Shown here: positions 10,315 through 21,241 of the stretch, piece after piece
How the letters are laid out: each line of letters starts with the position of its first letter
How positions within the stretch are numbered: the stretch's first letter is position 1
Source: Kitagawia praeruptora
Taxonomy: Eukaryota > Streptophyta > Magnoliopsida > Apiales > Apiaceae
Length of the DNA: 64,000 nucleotides
Assembly (NCBI GenBank): GCA_037693485.1
Contig: CM075351.1
Location: 11,279,001 to 11,343,000, forward strand
Direction of reading: 5' to 3'
Notes under the pieces: generated by a model
What the model was told of the DNA's origin: nothing
The model's database searches: none
Seen by the model: the letters and a program-made list of their open reading frames with translations, nothing else
Translations under genes and position numbers: made by a program

Positions 10315-11512
10315 ATATATTTCGGTAATTCGGTTATTTCGGTTATTTCGGTAAAAAAACCGAAATAACCGAATAACCGAATAACACAAAAATCATATCC
10401 GAATTAAAACCGAATTATTTCGGTTCGGTTAACCGAACCGAATTATTTCGGTTCGGTATTCGGTTATTTCGGTTAACCGAACCGAATGCTCACCCCTAGT
10501 TATTTGTCCTACCCTTTGTATTAATTAGTGAAACATTATAAATATTTTGGCCGAAAAATAATGTGTAACCCAGCAAGGTGGTTGCAGGAATCCAAACCTT
10601 GCGTGACCGATCATACCTTTTTATACATTGTGGACGAGTGACATTCTTTGTTCCATCCGGGTCATAATATAGTATCATCGGCTCTTCATTCAACACAAAC
10701 ACTTTCCAATTCCTGCCTAAACGATAATTCTGAACAAGAAGCGTGTCCATAGACAAACAGTCAAAGTTGAATTCTCCGCTAAGGATATTATAGGACGCTA
10801 CTTGCCCAAAACGAGTAACAATGTAGATAATTCCATCAAGGATGCGAGGATGGACAGTACAAGACCGAAAATCAGGAACTTTGTTGAATTGTCTAGCAGT
10901 CCATTGTTTATCACCATTGCGATATGTTCTAACAGAAATTTTGTCAGTGTAGTAAGCGTCTATCACACAGTAGACGCAATCTGGTGAATCAGGTTGGGTG
11001 GAAAAAGTTGAATTAAATTTCATATGAGGGGGATGGTCAAATACAGGGAGGGTGATGACTTTTTTAGTTAAGGGGGAGAACATTAAAAAGTATCTACGAG
11101 TAGGCCTGGAAAACAATCGTGGTTTTTTAAAGGAGAGAAGTAACCAATTGTGCTGGATATAACTTATACCTACAGTTGACGGAGAAGGAGATGGAAAACC
11201 TAAATTAGACCACGATATATTCTGAATTGAAGCAGGGGTGGTCGATGATGATAATGGGTCAAAGATTTGGAATTGAAGGCTACCGGGAATTATAAGACCA
11301 AGCCATGGCAATGATGATGATGATGAATTAGTAGTAAGCTTAGCAGCAGCCAACCAGTTTTTGCAAACAAGAAGAAAACGAACCTGATCAGTGAGACAGA
11401 GTCTGCTCACAATTTCACCCAACAGATCCGGAACAAGTTCAGACCATGACACGTTGGTGATTACTTGTTGTTCAGATTTCTTCTTCTTCTGCTGCTTATC
11501 TTCTGATGACAC
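9544..11512 (-). pseudogene. F-box/DUF295 protein gene, interrupted by a hAT MITE
   Basis: Reads 11512 down to 10499, is broken by the element at 9775-10498, and resumes 9774-9544, ending at a splice donor (G|GTAAAC). The N-terminus has an F-box (VSWSELVPDLLGEIVSRLCL..VCKNW), which in this family docks SKP1 of an SCF ubiquitin ligase. It is followed by a DUF295/KIB-type beta-propeller region (WSNLGFPSPSP, RYFLMFSPLTKKVITLP, PDSPDCVYCVIDA, DGIIYIVTRFG). About 90% identical by eye to the neighbour at 12710-14683. The first bases of the inserted element supply a TAG, truncating the product to 338 residues. If the element plus one 8-bp TSD is ignored, the frame runs on (GVLSNKIYHFV), so the insertion is the main lesion. 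The last exon of the paralog is not found here. It lacks the N-terminal hydrophobic segment of the paralog. Confidence 0.85.
9767..10506. mobile_element. hAT-type MITE, 724 bp
   Basis: Bounded by an 8-bp target duplication GTTATTTG (9767-9774 and 10499-10506). Termini are TAGGGCTGATTATTTGG and the inverse TAGGGGTGAGCATTCGG. Both ends are packed with CGGTTATTTCGGTT / AACCGAACCGAA subterminal motifs in both orientations (9789-9925 and 10320-10489). The interior is AT-rich with a (TA)n run at about 10266-10312 and no transposase, so it is non-autonomous. TSD length and terminal sequence point to the hAT superfamily. Confidence 0.88.
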
Positions 11513-11839
11513 GTTGATGATTACTTGTTCTTCTTCTTCTTCTTCTAATAGTAGATGATAGGAGTTTTATTCAAAGGATTATGGATTCTTCTTCATTATA
11601 AAACTCATGGTAGAGTTTTTTTCAAAAATGAGGAGCATGACACGGAACAAGGAACACAACAAAGAGGAGTGTTTAGGAGTCCAGCACATGCTGCTAAGCT
11701 AAGACAATGAAATAGCTTTCAGAACAAAAGACTAAGGAAAGAAGCCTATATGACAAAGAATTGGGATGATACAGCCTATATGACAAAGAATTGGGATGAT
11801 ACAGGAGATGTCACAGAAACTCAAAGCTTGAAGCATTTT

Positions 11840-12360
11840 AAAGTTGACCTTTTCTTCACTCAAGTCTCAAGGAAGGCGAAGATGCAATAGAATGGTTGAG
11901 AGATTGTGAAGAATATTTCTCTATTTGAAGTAAGAGACATCAAGAAGGCTGCTATTGCAACCAGGCATATGAGTGGTACTCTAAGATCTTGGCATATGTC
12001 ATTTATAGTAGGAAGAGGAAGGATGACTTAGCAGCAATTTGCTCAAGCCTTCTTGGCTAGGTTTGGAAAACTAGAAACTGAAAACTGAGTTAGTCTTTCA
12101 CAAATTCAAAAAATTGCAACAAGTTACCACTGTGGAGGCCTACTTTGATGAGTTTGAGAAATGTAGAGGCCAACTACTCGGTAATATTCCAAGTTTTCGT
12201 GAATATTTTTAACTTCACTGGTGACTTGCAGGGTGAAATAAGGAGGATGCTTAGGCTTTTATGACCTAAGTCAGTTAAGCAAGCTTTGAGATTGGCCAGG
12301 TTCTATGAGCAAACACATGTCAATCAACCTAAGAGGGGCAACAACTTCAAGAGGGAGTAA
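11840..12360 (+). pseudogene. Ty3/gypsy gag remnant
   Basis: Forward-strand frames, broken by several stops and shifts, spell a retrotransposon gag core. DAIEWLRDCEEYFSI, then a helix-rich stretch ending in GTLRSWHMSF, then FAQAFLARFG resemble the W...C..YF / W..F...F..RF pattern of the gypsy retrotrans_gag domain. YFDEFEKCRGQLLGNIPSF and VKQALRLARFYEQTH follow. No LTRs, protease or RT are adjacent. An old fragment between the two F-box genes. Confidence 0.7.
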
Positions 12361-12709
12361 ATTAGAAGCTATCCACTAATAGCTATAAATCCTAATCTTA
12401 AAGTATTTCTTCTCCCAATATACCCCAAGTGATCGTTATGTGTTTGCTTAATTTTTGGCTCATTAGGTTGATTTATTAGACTCTCTTTTTGGGTTTATGG
12501 TCAATTACAAAAACTTTAAATACTAACACAAACATGACTACTCGAACTCTTAAAACCAAGAAGAGGGGAGTTGCCACTACGCTAAGTTTTGCGTCCTAAT
12601 TAAATCATGCAATTATTCTTATTATATAGGTTGCTTTCATGATAATGTTCATCTCATCTGCAATTACAAAATCCCAAGGTAGCCACTTTACTTGAGTAAT
12701 CACCGAAGC
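12361..12709. other. Intergenic, nothing recognised
   Basis: Spacer between the gag remnant and the 3' end of the right F-box gene; no coding signal or element ends seen. Confidence 0.4.
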
Positions 12710-14683
12710 CTATGTCCGCTTGATTCTTATTCTACATGAGTCGTGACTTATGTCCAGTCCACTCTGTCTAGATATTATAAAAGGATTTGACAACCCCTCA
12801 TAATCTACAGCAATAAAATAATAAAAACAATTAAGCTTACCAACATATATTAAAAAAAACATAGCAACAAGGATGGAAAACAAGATGGATATACTATAAG
12901 TCATGTAACTTGAAAAATAAACATAGTTAACAAAATGAATAAGATTACTCGATAGTTTACCTTGATTGTCTGAGGAGGAGCGGACGCAAGGATTTGACAA
13001 CCCCTCATAATCTACAGCAATAAAATAATAAAAACAATTAAGCTTACCAACATATATTAAAAAAAACATAGCAACAAGGATGGAAAACAAGATGGATATA
13101 CTATAAGTCATGTAACTTGAAAAATAAACATAGTTAACAAAATGAATAAGATTACTCGATAGTTTACCTTGATTGTCTGAGGAGGAGCGGACGCAAGGAG
13201 TTGTTAACCAAAAAGCTAAGTTTACACGTTTATTTGCCGGAATACCATCATAATTATACTTGTATTCAGGTAACTCACCCCCACCATCCTCCAACAGGTT
13301 TGAATTTATAGACTTAAACCGAACTAAGTTACCGTTCTCTAAGGAGTAAACAAGGCACCCACCATCGACAAAATGGTATATCTTGTTTGATAATACTCCA
13401 TTATTTCTCCTACCCATTGTATTAATTAAGGAAACATTATAAATCTTTTGGCCAAAAAATAATGTGTAACCTAGCAAGGTGGTTGCAGGAATCCAAACCT
13501 TGCGTGACCGATCATACCTTTTTATACATTGTGGATGAGTGACATCCTTTGTTCCATCCGGGTCATAATATAGTATCATCGGCTCTTCATTCAACACAAA
13601 CACTTTCCAATTCCTTTCTGAACGAGCATTCTGAACAAGAAGCTCGTCCATAAACAAACAATCAAAGTTGAATTCTCCGTTAAGGATATTATAGGACGCA
13701 ACTTGCCCAAACCGAGAAACAATGTAGATAATTCCATCAAGGATGAGAGGATGGAAAGTACAAGAAAGAAAATCAGGAACTTTATTGAATTGTCTAGCAG
13801 TCCATTGTTTATCACCATTGCGATATGTTATAACAGAAATTTTGTCAGTGTAGTAAGCGTCTATCAAACAGTAGACGCAATCTGGTGAATCCGGTAGGGT
13901 GGAAAAAGTTGCTGAAAATTTTATACGAGGCGGATGGTCAAATCCAGGGAGGGTGATGACTTTTTTAGTCAAGGGGGAGAACATTAAAAAGTATCTACGA
14001 GGCAGCCAGTAAAACAATCGTGGTTTTTGAAAGGAGAGAAATAACCAATTGTGCCGGAGATAAGCTATAGATACAGTTGAAGGAGGAGATGGAAAACCTA
14101 AATTAGACCACGATATGTTCTGAATTGAAGCAGGGGTGGTCGATGATGATAATGGGTCAAAGATTTGGAATTCAGGGCTACCGGGAATTATACGACCAAG
14201 CCATGGTAATGATGATGATGATTTATAAGTAGTAACCTTAGCAGCCGCCGCCATCCAGTTCTTGCAAACAAGAAGAAAACGAGCCTGATCAGTGAGACAT
14301 AGTCTGCTCACAATTTCACCCAATAGGTCCGGAGCAAGTTCAGACCATGACACGTTGTTGGTGATTACTTGTTGTTCAGATTTCTTCTTTTGCTGCTGCT
14401 TATCTTTTGATGACACGTTCATGATTACTTGTTCTTCTTCTTGTTGTTCTGATTTCTTCTTCATCTGCTTATCTTTTGAGTAATAACGATGAGTAACAAA
14501 GACAACCAAAGGAATAGAGAGGGTCACCAAACCAAACACTTGAACGCCATTCATCATCCTTCTTGCTAATTCCGATTGATTAGAGAAAGGTAGAGACTTA
14601 AAAACCAAGTTGATTGTCGTAAATCGCCGATCGGGTTGGGGTTGGGATAGTAGCTGGGTTTTGTGTTCGATTGTGTTTATCAA
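12710..14683 (-). CDS. F-box/DUF295 (KIB-type propeller) protein with N-terminal hydrophobic segment
   Basis: An open frame of 657 codons; start either 14683 or the MM pair at 14557-14552, the latter directly preceding a membrane-like segment (VQVFGLVTLSIPLVVFVTH). A lysine/glutamine-rich stretch with a self-repeat (SKDKQ..KKKSEQQ twice) follows. Then comes an F-box at about residues 112-150 (WSELAPDLLGEIVSRLCL) and a DUF295 region at about 190-480 (YFLMFSPLTKKVITLPGF; PDSPDCVYCLIDAYYTDK; VWIPATTLLGYTLFF). The family acts as substrate receptor in SCF-type ubiquitin ligases; the target is unknown. The unspliced frame continues into an intron, but a spliced form is better: donor at 13168 (CAAG|GTAAAC) and last exon 12804-12710 in the same frame, ending ..DSCRIRIKRT. 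An exact 207-bp tandem duplication lies at this junction. The hydrophobic N-terminus is odd for an F-box protein. Confidence 0.85.
   Translation of the reverse strand: MINTIEHKTQLLSQPQPDRRFTTINLVFKSLPFSNQSELARRMMNGVQVFGLVTLSIPLVVFVTHRYYSKDKQMKKKSEQQEEEQVIMNVSSKDKQQQKKKSEQQVITNNVSWSELAPDLLGEIVSRLCLTDQARFLLVCKNWMAAAAKVTTYKSSSSLPWLGRIIPGSPEFQIFDPLSSSTTPASIQNISWSNLGFPSPPSTVSIAYLRHNWLFLSFQKPRLFYWLPRRYFLMFSPLTKKVITLPGFDHPPRIKFSATFSTLPDSPDCVYCLIDAYYTDKISVITYRNGDKQWTARQFNKVPDFLSCTFHPLILDGIIYIVSRFGQVASYNILNGEFNFDCLFMDELLVQNARSERNWKVFVLNEEPMILYYDPDGTKDVTHPQCIKRYDRSRKVWIPATTLLGYTLFFGQKIYNVSLINTMGRRNNGVLSNKIYHFVDGGCLVYSLENGNLVRFKSINSNLLEDGGGELPEYKYNYDGIPANKRVNLAFWLTTPCVRSSSDNQGKLSSNLIHFVNYVYFSSYMTYSISILFSILVAMFFLIYVGKLNCFYYFIAVDYEGLSNPCVRSSSDNQGKLSSNLIHFVNYVYFSSYMTYSISILFSILVAMFFLIYVGKLNCFYYFIAVDYEGLSNPFIISRQSGLDISHDSCRIRIKRT
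12784..13197. repeat. Exact 207-bp tandem duplication across an exon-intron-exon junction
   Basis: 12784-12990 and 12991-13197 are identical by eye. Each unit holds, on the minus strand, the exon end (PCVRSSSDNQ), its GT donor, the whole intron, its AG acceptor and the first residues of the last exon (DYEGLSN). 207 is a multiple of 3, so every combination stays in frame. Confidence 0.93.
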
Positions 14684-15090
14684 GTGGGTTTGGGCCTTCT
14701 TGAATATTATTTGATTTATTTATAGATGGTTCAGTCTATTAATGCCGATTAATTTTCTATAAGTATCCGATTTTTGAAATCCGATTAATCTTATAAATTT
14801 ATTTAAAATAATATATTTAATTATAAATTAAATTAATATATTAAATATTATTATAATATCTAATTAATACTCTGATTAATTCTTCCGATTAATCCTCATT
14901 TATCCGATTAATCTTAAATCAATACTTTAATCGATTTATACCGATTATCATTTTTTACAACCATGGATTTATATGGAAATTGTTAAAAGTACGGTTTTTC
15001 ATACTCTGCTTTCCAAAAAATACGTTCATCTTTATATTGTTGTATTATTTCAATGCGGTCTTTTAATATAATAAATAAAATTTTGCATAT
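14684..15090. repeat. AT-rich region with clustered CCGATTAATC motifs
   Basis: Upstream of the right F-box gene. CCGATTAAT(C/T)-type motifs recur within 14740-14955, resembling the subterminal arrays of hAT-like MITEs, but I could not fix both ends or a target duplication. Confidence 0.4.
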
Positions 15091-17063
15091 ACAATTAATA
15101 CCTTATATATAATAAGCATAAGGGAGATCTTATCCAAATTTTTTGTCGTCGTACTACCAAAAGCATATGATCCGTTGGATTAAAAGTCATCCGTTGGATT
15201 ATAAATTATATCCTTACATATTTATTTATAATTTTCACTTTGTTAATTTAATATAATACCCTTTCTTCATCGATTTGTTTTTTTCTACATCATTAGAACT
15301 AAATTTAATTTAAAAATATATTTATAAGAGGGATCTTATCCAAATTTTTGGTCTGGTCTCTGTACTACCAAAATTATATGATTCGTTGGATTGAAACTAG
15401 ACGATCAAGATTGGATCACATAAAAAAGAAATTATAATCTAAAAAGGATATAATTAGAAAAGTTTTATTAAAAGTGAATTTTAAAAAAAAATATAATCTA
15501 AAAAGGATATAATTAAAAAAGGTTGTATTATAATTAAATTTTAAAAAGAAAATTATATTCTAAAAAGGATATAATTTAAAAAAGGTGTATTATAACTGAA
15601 TTTTATTTTTTATTTATTAGTATTAAAAAATTTCATATTTACTATTTGGCCTCTATCTTGAGATCTAGAAATCAGATTTGAATGATTTTACAATCCATGC
15701 GAACCTCATAAAATTATCTTTAATTTGGTGATGCTTATAATTATTATTCAAATAAAAACACTCAGAATATCAAGAAAAAATATAATTACGAATTTTTACA
15801 TTAATCCTAATCTATGTAGAAGTTCTACATTGATAATGCTATCAATTGTAGAAAACCTAATTGTATATGATTTAAATCATTGACATATACATTTTCGTTT
15901 TTCAACATAAATATACTTTTTATTTTATAACATATTAAAATATAAAACATTTTTTATGCTAAATCCAACGATTTTTATCTATTTATTTTAAGAACTTTGT
16001 CGTACGGAGGAATAGACGATTCACAAAATTTTGGACAAAATCTATCTTATATAAATATATATACGGAGTACTTTTTATTTTATAACATATTAAAATATAA
16101 AACATTTTTTATGCTAGATCCAACAGTTTTCATCTATTTATTTTAAGATCTTTGTCATACGGAGGAATAGAGTAGACTACCGATTATCAAAATTTCAGAC
16201 AAAATCTCTCTTACACTTATTATTAAAATTGTATTTGATTGTGAGTAGAACTATCTTTAAATAATTGTAAGGATATTTTGATAATCAATGATTTAAATCA
16301 TATACAATTAGGTTTTCTACAATTGATAGCATTATCAATGTAGAACTTCTACATAGATTAGGATTAATGTAAAAATTCGTAATTATATTTTTTCTTGATA
16401 TTCTGAGTGTTTATATTTGAATAATAATTATTAAAGCATCACCAAATTAAAGATAATTTTATGAGGTTCGCATGGATTGTAAAATCATTCAAATCTGATT
16501 TCTAGATCTCAAGATAGAGGCCAAATAGTAAATATGAAATTTTTTAATACTAATAAATAAAAAATAAAATTCAGTTCTAATACACCTTTTTTAAATTATA
16601 TCCTTTTTAGAATATAATTTTCTTTTTAAAATTCAATTATAATACAACCTTTTTTAATTATATCCTTTTTAGATTATAATTTTCTTTTAAAATTCACTTT
16701 TAATACAAACTTTTCTAATTATATCCTTTTTAGATTACAATTTCTTTTTTATGTGATCCAATCTTGATCGTCTAGTTTCAATCCAACGAATCATATAATT
16801 TTGGTAGTACAGAGACCAGACCAAAAATTTGGATAAGATCCCTCTTATAAATATATTTTTAAATTAAATTTAGTTCTAATGATGAAGAAAAAAAACAAAT
16901 CGATGAAGAAAGGGTATTATAGTATATTAACAAAGTGAAAATTATAAATAAATATATAAGGATATAATTTATAATCCAACGGATCATATGCTTTTGGTAG
17001 TACGACGACCAAAAATTTGGATAAGATCTCCCTTATGCTTATTATATATAAGGTATTAATTGT
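15091..17063. repeat. ~2-kb inverted-arm structure, Helitron-related
   Basis: The left arm 15091-15883 is the reverse complement, with few differences, of 16285-17063; the spacer is about 400 bp. Each outer end reads CCTTATATATAATAAG then AAGGGAGATCTTATCC going inward, the same start as the Helitron at 60532. The spacer contains a direct repeat (15915-15973 and 16071-16129). The sequence right of the right arm (17058-17125) is repeated at 16215-16283. I interpret it as two Helitron-family halves in head-to-head orientation. Confidence 0.7.
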
Positions 17064-17330
17064 ATTTGATTGTGAGTAGAACTATCTTTAAATAATTATA
17101 AGGATATTTTGATAATCAAAACGAATTATAAGTACAATTCATAAATCAAATAGAATTTTCAACTTAAAAAATCGTCAATTTTTTCTCTTTTTTGTTTCTG
17201 TGTAGATTTAATTATATTAAACCATCATTAATTTGAAGATTATTTTGTCAATTTCATGTGGGCTGTAAACGTCCAAATCAAATTTTAAAATTCAAGATAG
17301 AGTACAAATATTAAATCGAACATGTAAAAT

Positions 17331-17334
<4 letters not shown>
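17064..17334 (-). repeat. Helitron-family internal sequence
   Basis: Resembles, in reverse orientation, the Helitron interior at about 62040-62310 (shared: 'gattattttgtcaatttcatg', 'ttgattatcaaaat'). A decayed relative without its own clear end here. Confidence 0.5.

Positions 17335-17382
<48 letters not shown>
17335..17382. repeat. (TA)n microsatellite
   Basis: An uninterrupted TA run of over 40 bases, next to GGCTCATGCTCAAGGG. A similar (TA)n next to a 'gagaac' motif occurs at about 57671-57702. Confidence 0.9.
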
Positions 17383-17384
<2 letters not shown>

Positions 17385-18255
17385 CTCATGCTCAAGGGAT
17401 AACCCTTACTATTGAGAGAACCAAGAGACCACCCATCTAACCACTCATTTCATTCTGATCTGATGGTTTTAAATAGTTAGCCTTTAATTTCAAATATTTA
17501 AAAAGATTTTCATTTTTTTGTGATAAGGGTAGTCTCGGTAATAGATATATTACAATATAAATATCTATTAATCAATTGATTTATGAGTCAAATCACAATA
17601 ACCTTGATTGAATTACCATTTTTAAAAGATCATCATCAGCATTAATCATTCAATATAATCATATATGGAAATAGAGTACATCAACATATATGCAAATTTT
17701 TTATATGTATAATTCTTGTTCTGGGAAAAATATGGAGGTTCATCAATGGAGTTTCTCAACATGAGTCAAGCAAGATCATTGTCACCCTTCTTCACCATCA
17801 CTAGATTAAGAACATGGAGATTTTTGTAACTTATTTTAACATTTTTTAAATTCTATTCTGATATTAATAAAAAAATTAAATCTTTTGTAAGTAGAATGTG
17901 TGAAAAGTTAAAGTAAGCAAAAAAGTGGGAGGACTATGTCTAAGACAAAATGAAGTGGAAAGCAATTTTAAATTTCAAATTTAAAGAATATTACAATGAA
18001 TCTAAAATTCTAGTAAATATTACAAAAAACATTTTTAAAAAATCTCAAAATTAAAATAAATATTATAAGGATTAGTTTAATGAATCTAATTTACTTTTAG
18101 CTATGAAGATAGGAAGAACTGTGCTAATTACAAAAAAAAAATCAAACAATTTCGGAGGACATCACAATTTGAAATTTCAAAAAAAAATACATAATAAAAC
18201 TTTTATACTCTAAATAAAAAGGACACCATGGGTGTCAAAAACAAATTCAGAGTGG
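17383..18255. other. AT-rich non-coding region
   Basis: No exon or element termini recognised apart from the 'ccttactattgagagaacc' start motif that recurs in related form near 57635. Confidence 0.4.
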
Positions 18256-18646
18256 TTAGAGCATCTCCAATGGCGTTAGCTAAAAATGATTGGCTAAATT
18301 ACATAAAATATTGATTATGTAAAATTTGTCGAACCTGTAAGACATTGTGTTCCGAGGGTATTGGCTATAATGATTGACTATATTTTAAAAATGGTATGTT
18401 ATTAATATTTCAAGTTGTTATTAATGGAATATATAATTTTAATATAGAAATAAGTGATGTGGCAATTCACTACAGGTCTCTAGAGGTTCGACAAATATAG
18501 CCAACATCAAGAGATTATCTATAATTATAGATAACAGTTTTGTCCCATTGGAGTATAATTTTTTATACACATTCTTTATAATTTTTATTTATGGTAATTA
18601 ATTTTAAAATTTAGCGAAGGGATCTCTCCCATTGGAGATGCTCTTA
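18256..18646. mobile_element. PIF/Harbinger (Tourist-like) MITE, 385 bp
   Basis: Terminal inverted repeats GAGCATCTCCAATGG at 18259 and its complement ending at 18643. TTA target duplication at 18256-18258 and 18644-18646. No transposase; the interior is AT-rich. Confidence 0.9.
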
Positions 18647-18923
18647 TATGACGCCTTCAATGGTATTTGGGTTGAATGACATCTTCAATGACATAACCTT
18701 CAATGGTATTGGAAATCACCGACATCATATTTACCATGTCCACTATAACCTTCAAGGCGTCCCAACTTTTGTTCAAGGAAAATGACTATTACAGTTGGAC
18801 CGGCCAGAGCCGGCTCCAAGGGCAGTTGAGACATGCTCCTGCTTAGGGCCACCAATTTTTAGGGGCCTCATTTTTATAAACATTATATATATATATATAT
18901 ATATAAGCCTTTGCTCCATACAG

Positions 18924-18965
<42 letters not shown>

Positions 18966-18970
<5 letters not shown>

Positions 18971-19310
18971 CCTTTGCTCCATACAGAACACTCTTATATA
19001 ACAAACAATAAAGAACACCTTAGATCTATTAGATTCTTTGGCCCCGCCAGGGGCACCCAATATAAAAAGTTGTTATTTTTTTACCCTCTATCAAGCCAGC
19101 AAAAAAAAATTTAAAAGTTTACTGTTCATGATGACGTCACTGATGACGTCATCATCATGAACAATAACTTTTTTTTTTGAGATGATGGATGGATAGAAGG
19201 TAAAAAAATAAGAACTTTTTGTATTGGGTGGCCCCGCCAGGGGCATTGGATCTATTAGATCTAAGGTGTTCTTTATTGTTTGTTATATAAGGTGTTTGTT
19301 ATGGAGTCCA
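18966..19310. repeat. Foldback element with TGACGTCA centre
   Basis: The left arm (CTTATATAACAAACAATAAA ... GGCCCCGCCAGGGGC) is repeated in inverse orientation to about 19295. The centre holds two TGACGTCA palindromes near 19132-19150, themselves inside a CATGATGACGTCA / TGACGTCATCATCATG hairpin. (TA)n runs flank it (18884-18903, 18930-18968, 19314-19341). No clean target duplication was found. Confidence 0.65.
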
Positions 19311-19311
19311 A

Positions 19312-19348
<37 letters not shown>

Positions 19349-19862
19349 TATGTAATTATTAATTATTGTTATTGTTAAAATAAAATACATTTAAAATGGG
19401 AAGTACAAAAAAAATTTAAGGCCTCTACATATAGGACTACCAAATTAATCTTAAAAGTCCCTCTGGGTAGTTAATTAAAAAAAACCCAACAAAATAAACT
19501 AATATTATATGCTACTCTTGCACACTCGTATCTTATATCTACCCGACTACCACAACAAGAAAAATCCTAATAGCCTCTAAAAAAGAACCACAATACAAAG
19601 AATATTAAGGTTAATATTCTATTTCTATTCTTATGTTCTTTTATTGGTAATTCCTATGTCATATTTTTTTGTATTAACAAATTCATTATTAAACTAATTA
19701 TATTTCATATTTTATAGATGACGGGTAAAAGAAAACACGCGTCAGGAAGTTCGAAAAGGAAGAAAAAAGTGAGGCAAGAGACTCCAACAATCTTTAACGG
19801 GATTCATGAATAGATACGTAAAACCCGTTAATATAGACACTTCAAGAGAAAATGCTACTATT

Positions 19863-21230
19863 TGTTTGCTAAAAATCACGCAAGCGTACGTGGTCACAAG
19901 TAATACAGATAGAAGTCAAGTTCGTTCCCACAGAGATCTGGTTATGGTTTCAATTCAGTTCATGCACCTATGCAACAATGTATGGTTATTAATCACTGCT
20001 AAGACAAATAACAAGATTTAGGTTTTAATTAACTAAAATTAACTAAGGAAGTAAATTAACAAACTAAGAATTAACTAACTAACAAGAATTGAAATCGAAT
20101 TTACTTCTGCAAGAGAAACCATGGAATCCTAACTTCATTAAATACTTTGCTTAGATCTGATGCCTTTAATCACTATATGCAATGGTTATGATATCTGATC
20201 GGACAACACGAAACAAGTACACGCTACCTGTCAGCATACATATACCAAACTACCCATACATCCACAAAAGAGATAGAAGATGAATAGACACCAATTATGC
20301 TTAGACCCTATATGTCTATAGAATTTGAAAACATAACGGTTGAAGAGCAAGTTATCCATAAAGATCACACAGGGCAGTATAAGTATTTTCATCTCACACC
20401 ACGAATCATATTGATAAACAATTATGAACCTATGCTAGCATGGCAAGTTCTAAATCTCAAGATCCACTTTCACTTCACAAGAGATTAACAAATTAGATGT
20501 TCATGACGCATCTATCAATTAAGCATAACCATACGAGGATATCAGATATACATCACACACAGATCTTTAAAGCAATCAAGATACTAAAGCTCCATAAATA
20601 AATCCGTTAGAATCCCATGACAACAATTAGCTCATAATTGAACCTCTCGTCATCATGGGATCTGATGAAACCATGATAAAAACAAAGAATGAAAAAATAT
20701 AAATAAACCTAAGTAATTGATATGTAATGGTTCTACTCCTAATGATGATGAATCTAATTTTACAAGGGTTGGATGTGTTTATATAGGCTCTAGACATCTT
20801 GCCCAACAAGAAAATACCAAATCAGAATTATAATAGAAGTACGTTTCCTAAACTGATTCTGATTTAAAGGAAAATTCGCAGCTGTCTTTTCTTCAGTAAT
20901 TCTGGAACGTTCCAGCTGCAATTGGGCCTCTGGACCACTTTAGAATGATAGAGAATCTCGTTTTCTTCGCGTGGACAGTAAGATCGCCAAAAAACTGACT
21001 TCTAGAACTCAAGATATGGCCCAAATAGTGAATCTCACGCGTGCAGCCCAATAAATCCGAATTTTAATAAATTAAATCTCCAAAAATGACAAAAACATCC
21101 ACCATAATCAACATCCTTGTAAATCTGCACAACTAAACAAAACACATCAAAACTATAAGAAACTTGAGCCCAAGACAATCAATTTAAGCCGATTTAGAAT
21201 GCTCCAAGTGGAGATAAAATCCACTTATCA
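19863..21230 (-). repeat. 3' LTR of the Tat-like element
   Basis: TG...CA-type LTR, on the minus strand starting TGATAAGTGGATTTTATC and ending AGCAAACA. Carries the same TATA-like motif (20778-20785) as its partner. Confidence 0.92.
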
Positions 21231-21241
21231 CACCCCCAAAC
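21231..21241 (-). promoter_or_regulatory. Polypurine tract of the Tat-like element
   Basis: Minus strand GTTTGGGGGTG immediately before the 3' LTR; the expected plus-strand priming site. Confidence 0.7.

Noticed and set aside
11400..11550. CTT-repeat block upstream of the left F-box gene as a separate gene
   Set aside because: It encodes the K/E-rich leader of the F-box paralog on the minus strand; an upstream in-frame stop leaves only the ATG at 11512.
18773..19114. ORFs made of IYIYIY repeats
   Set aside because: Translations of (TA)n microsatellites.
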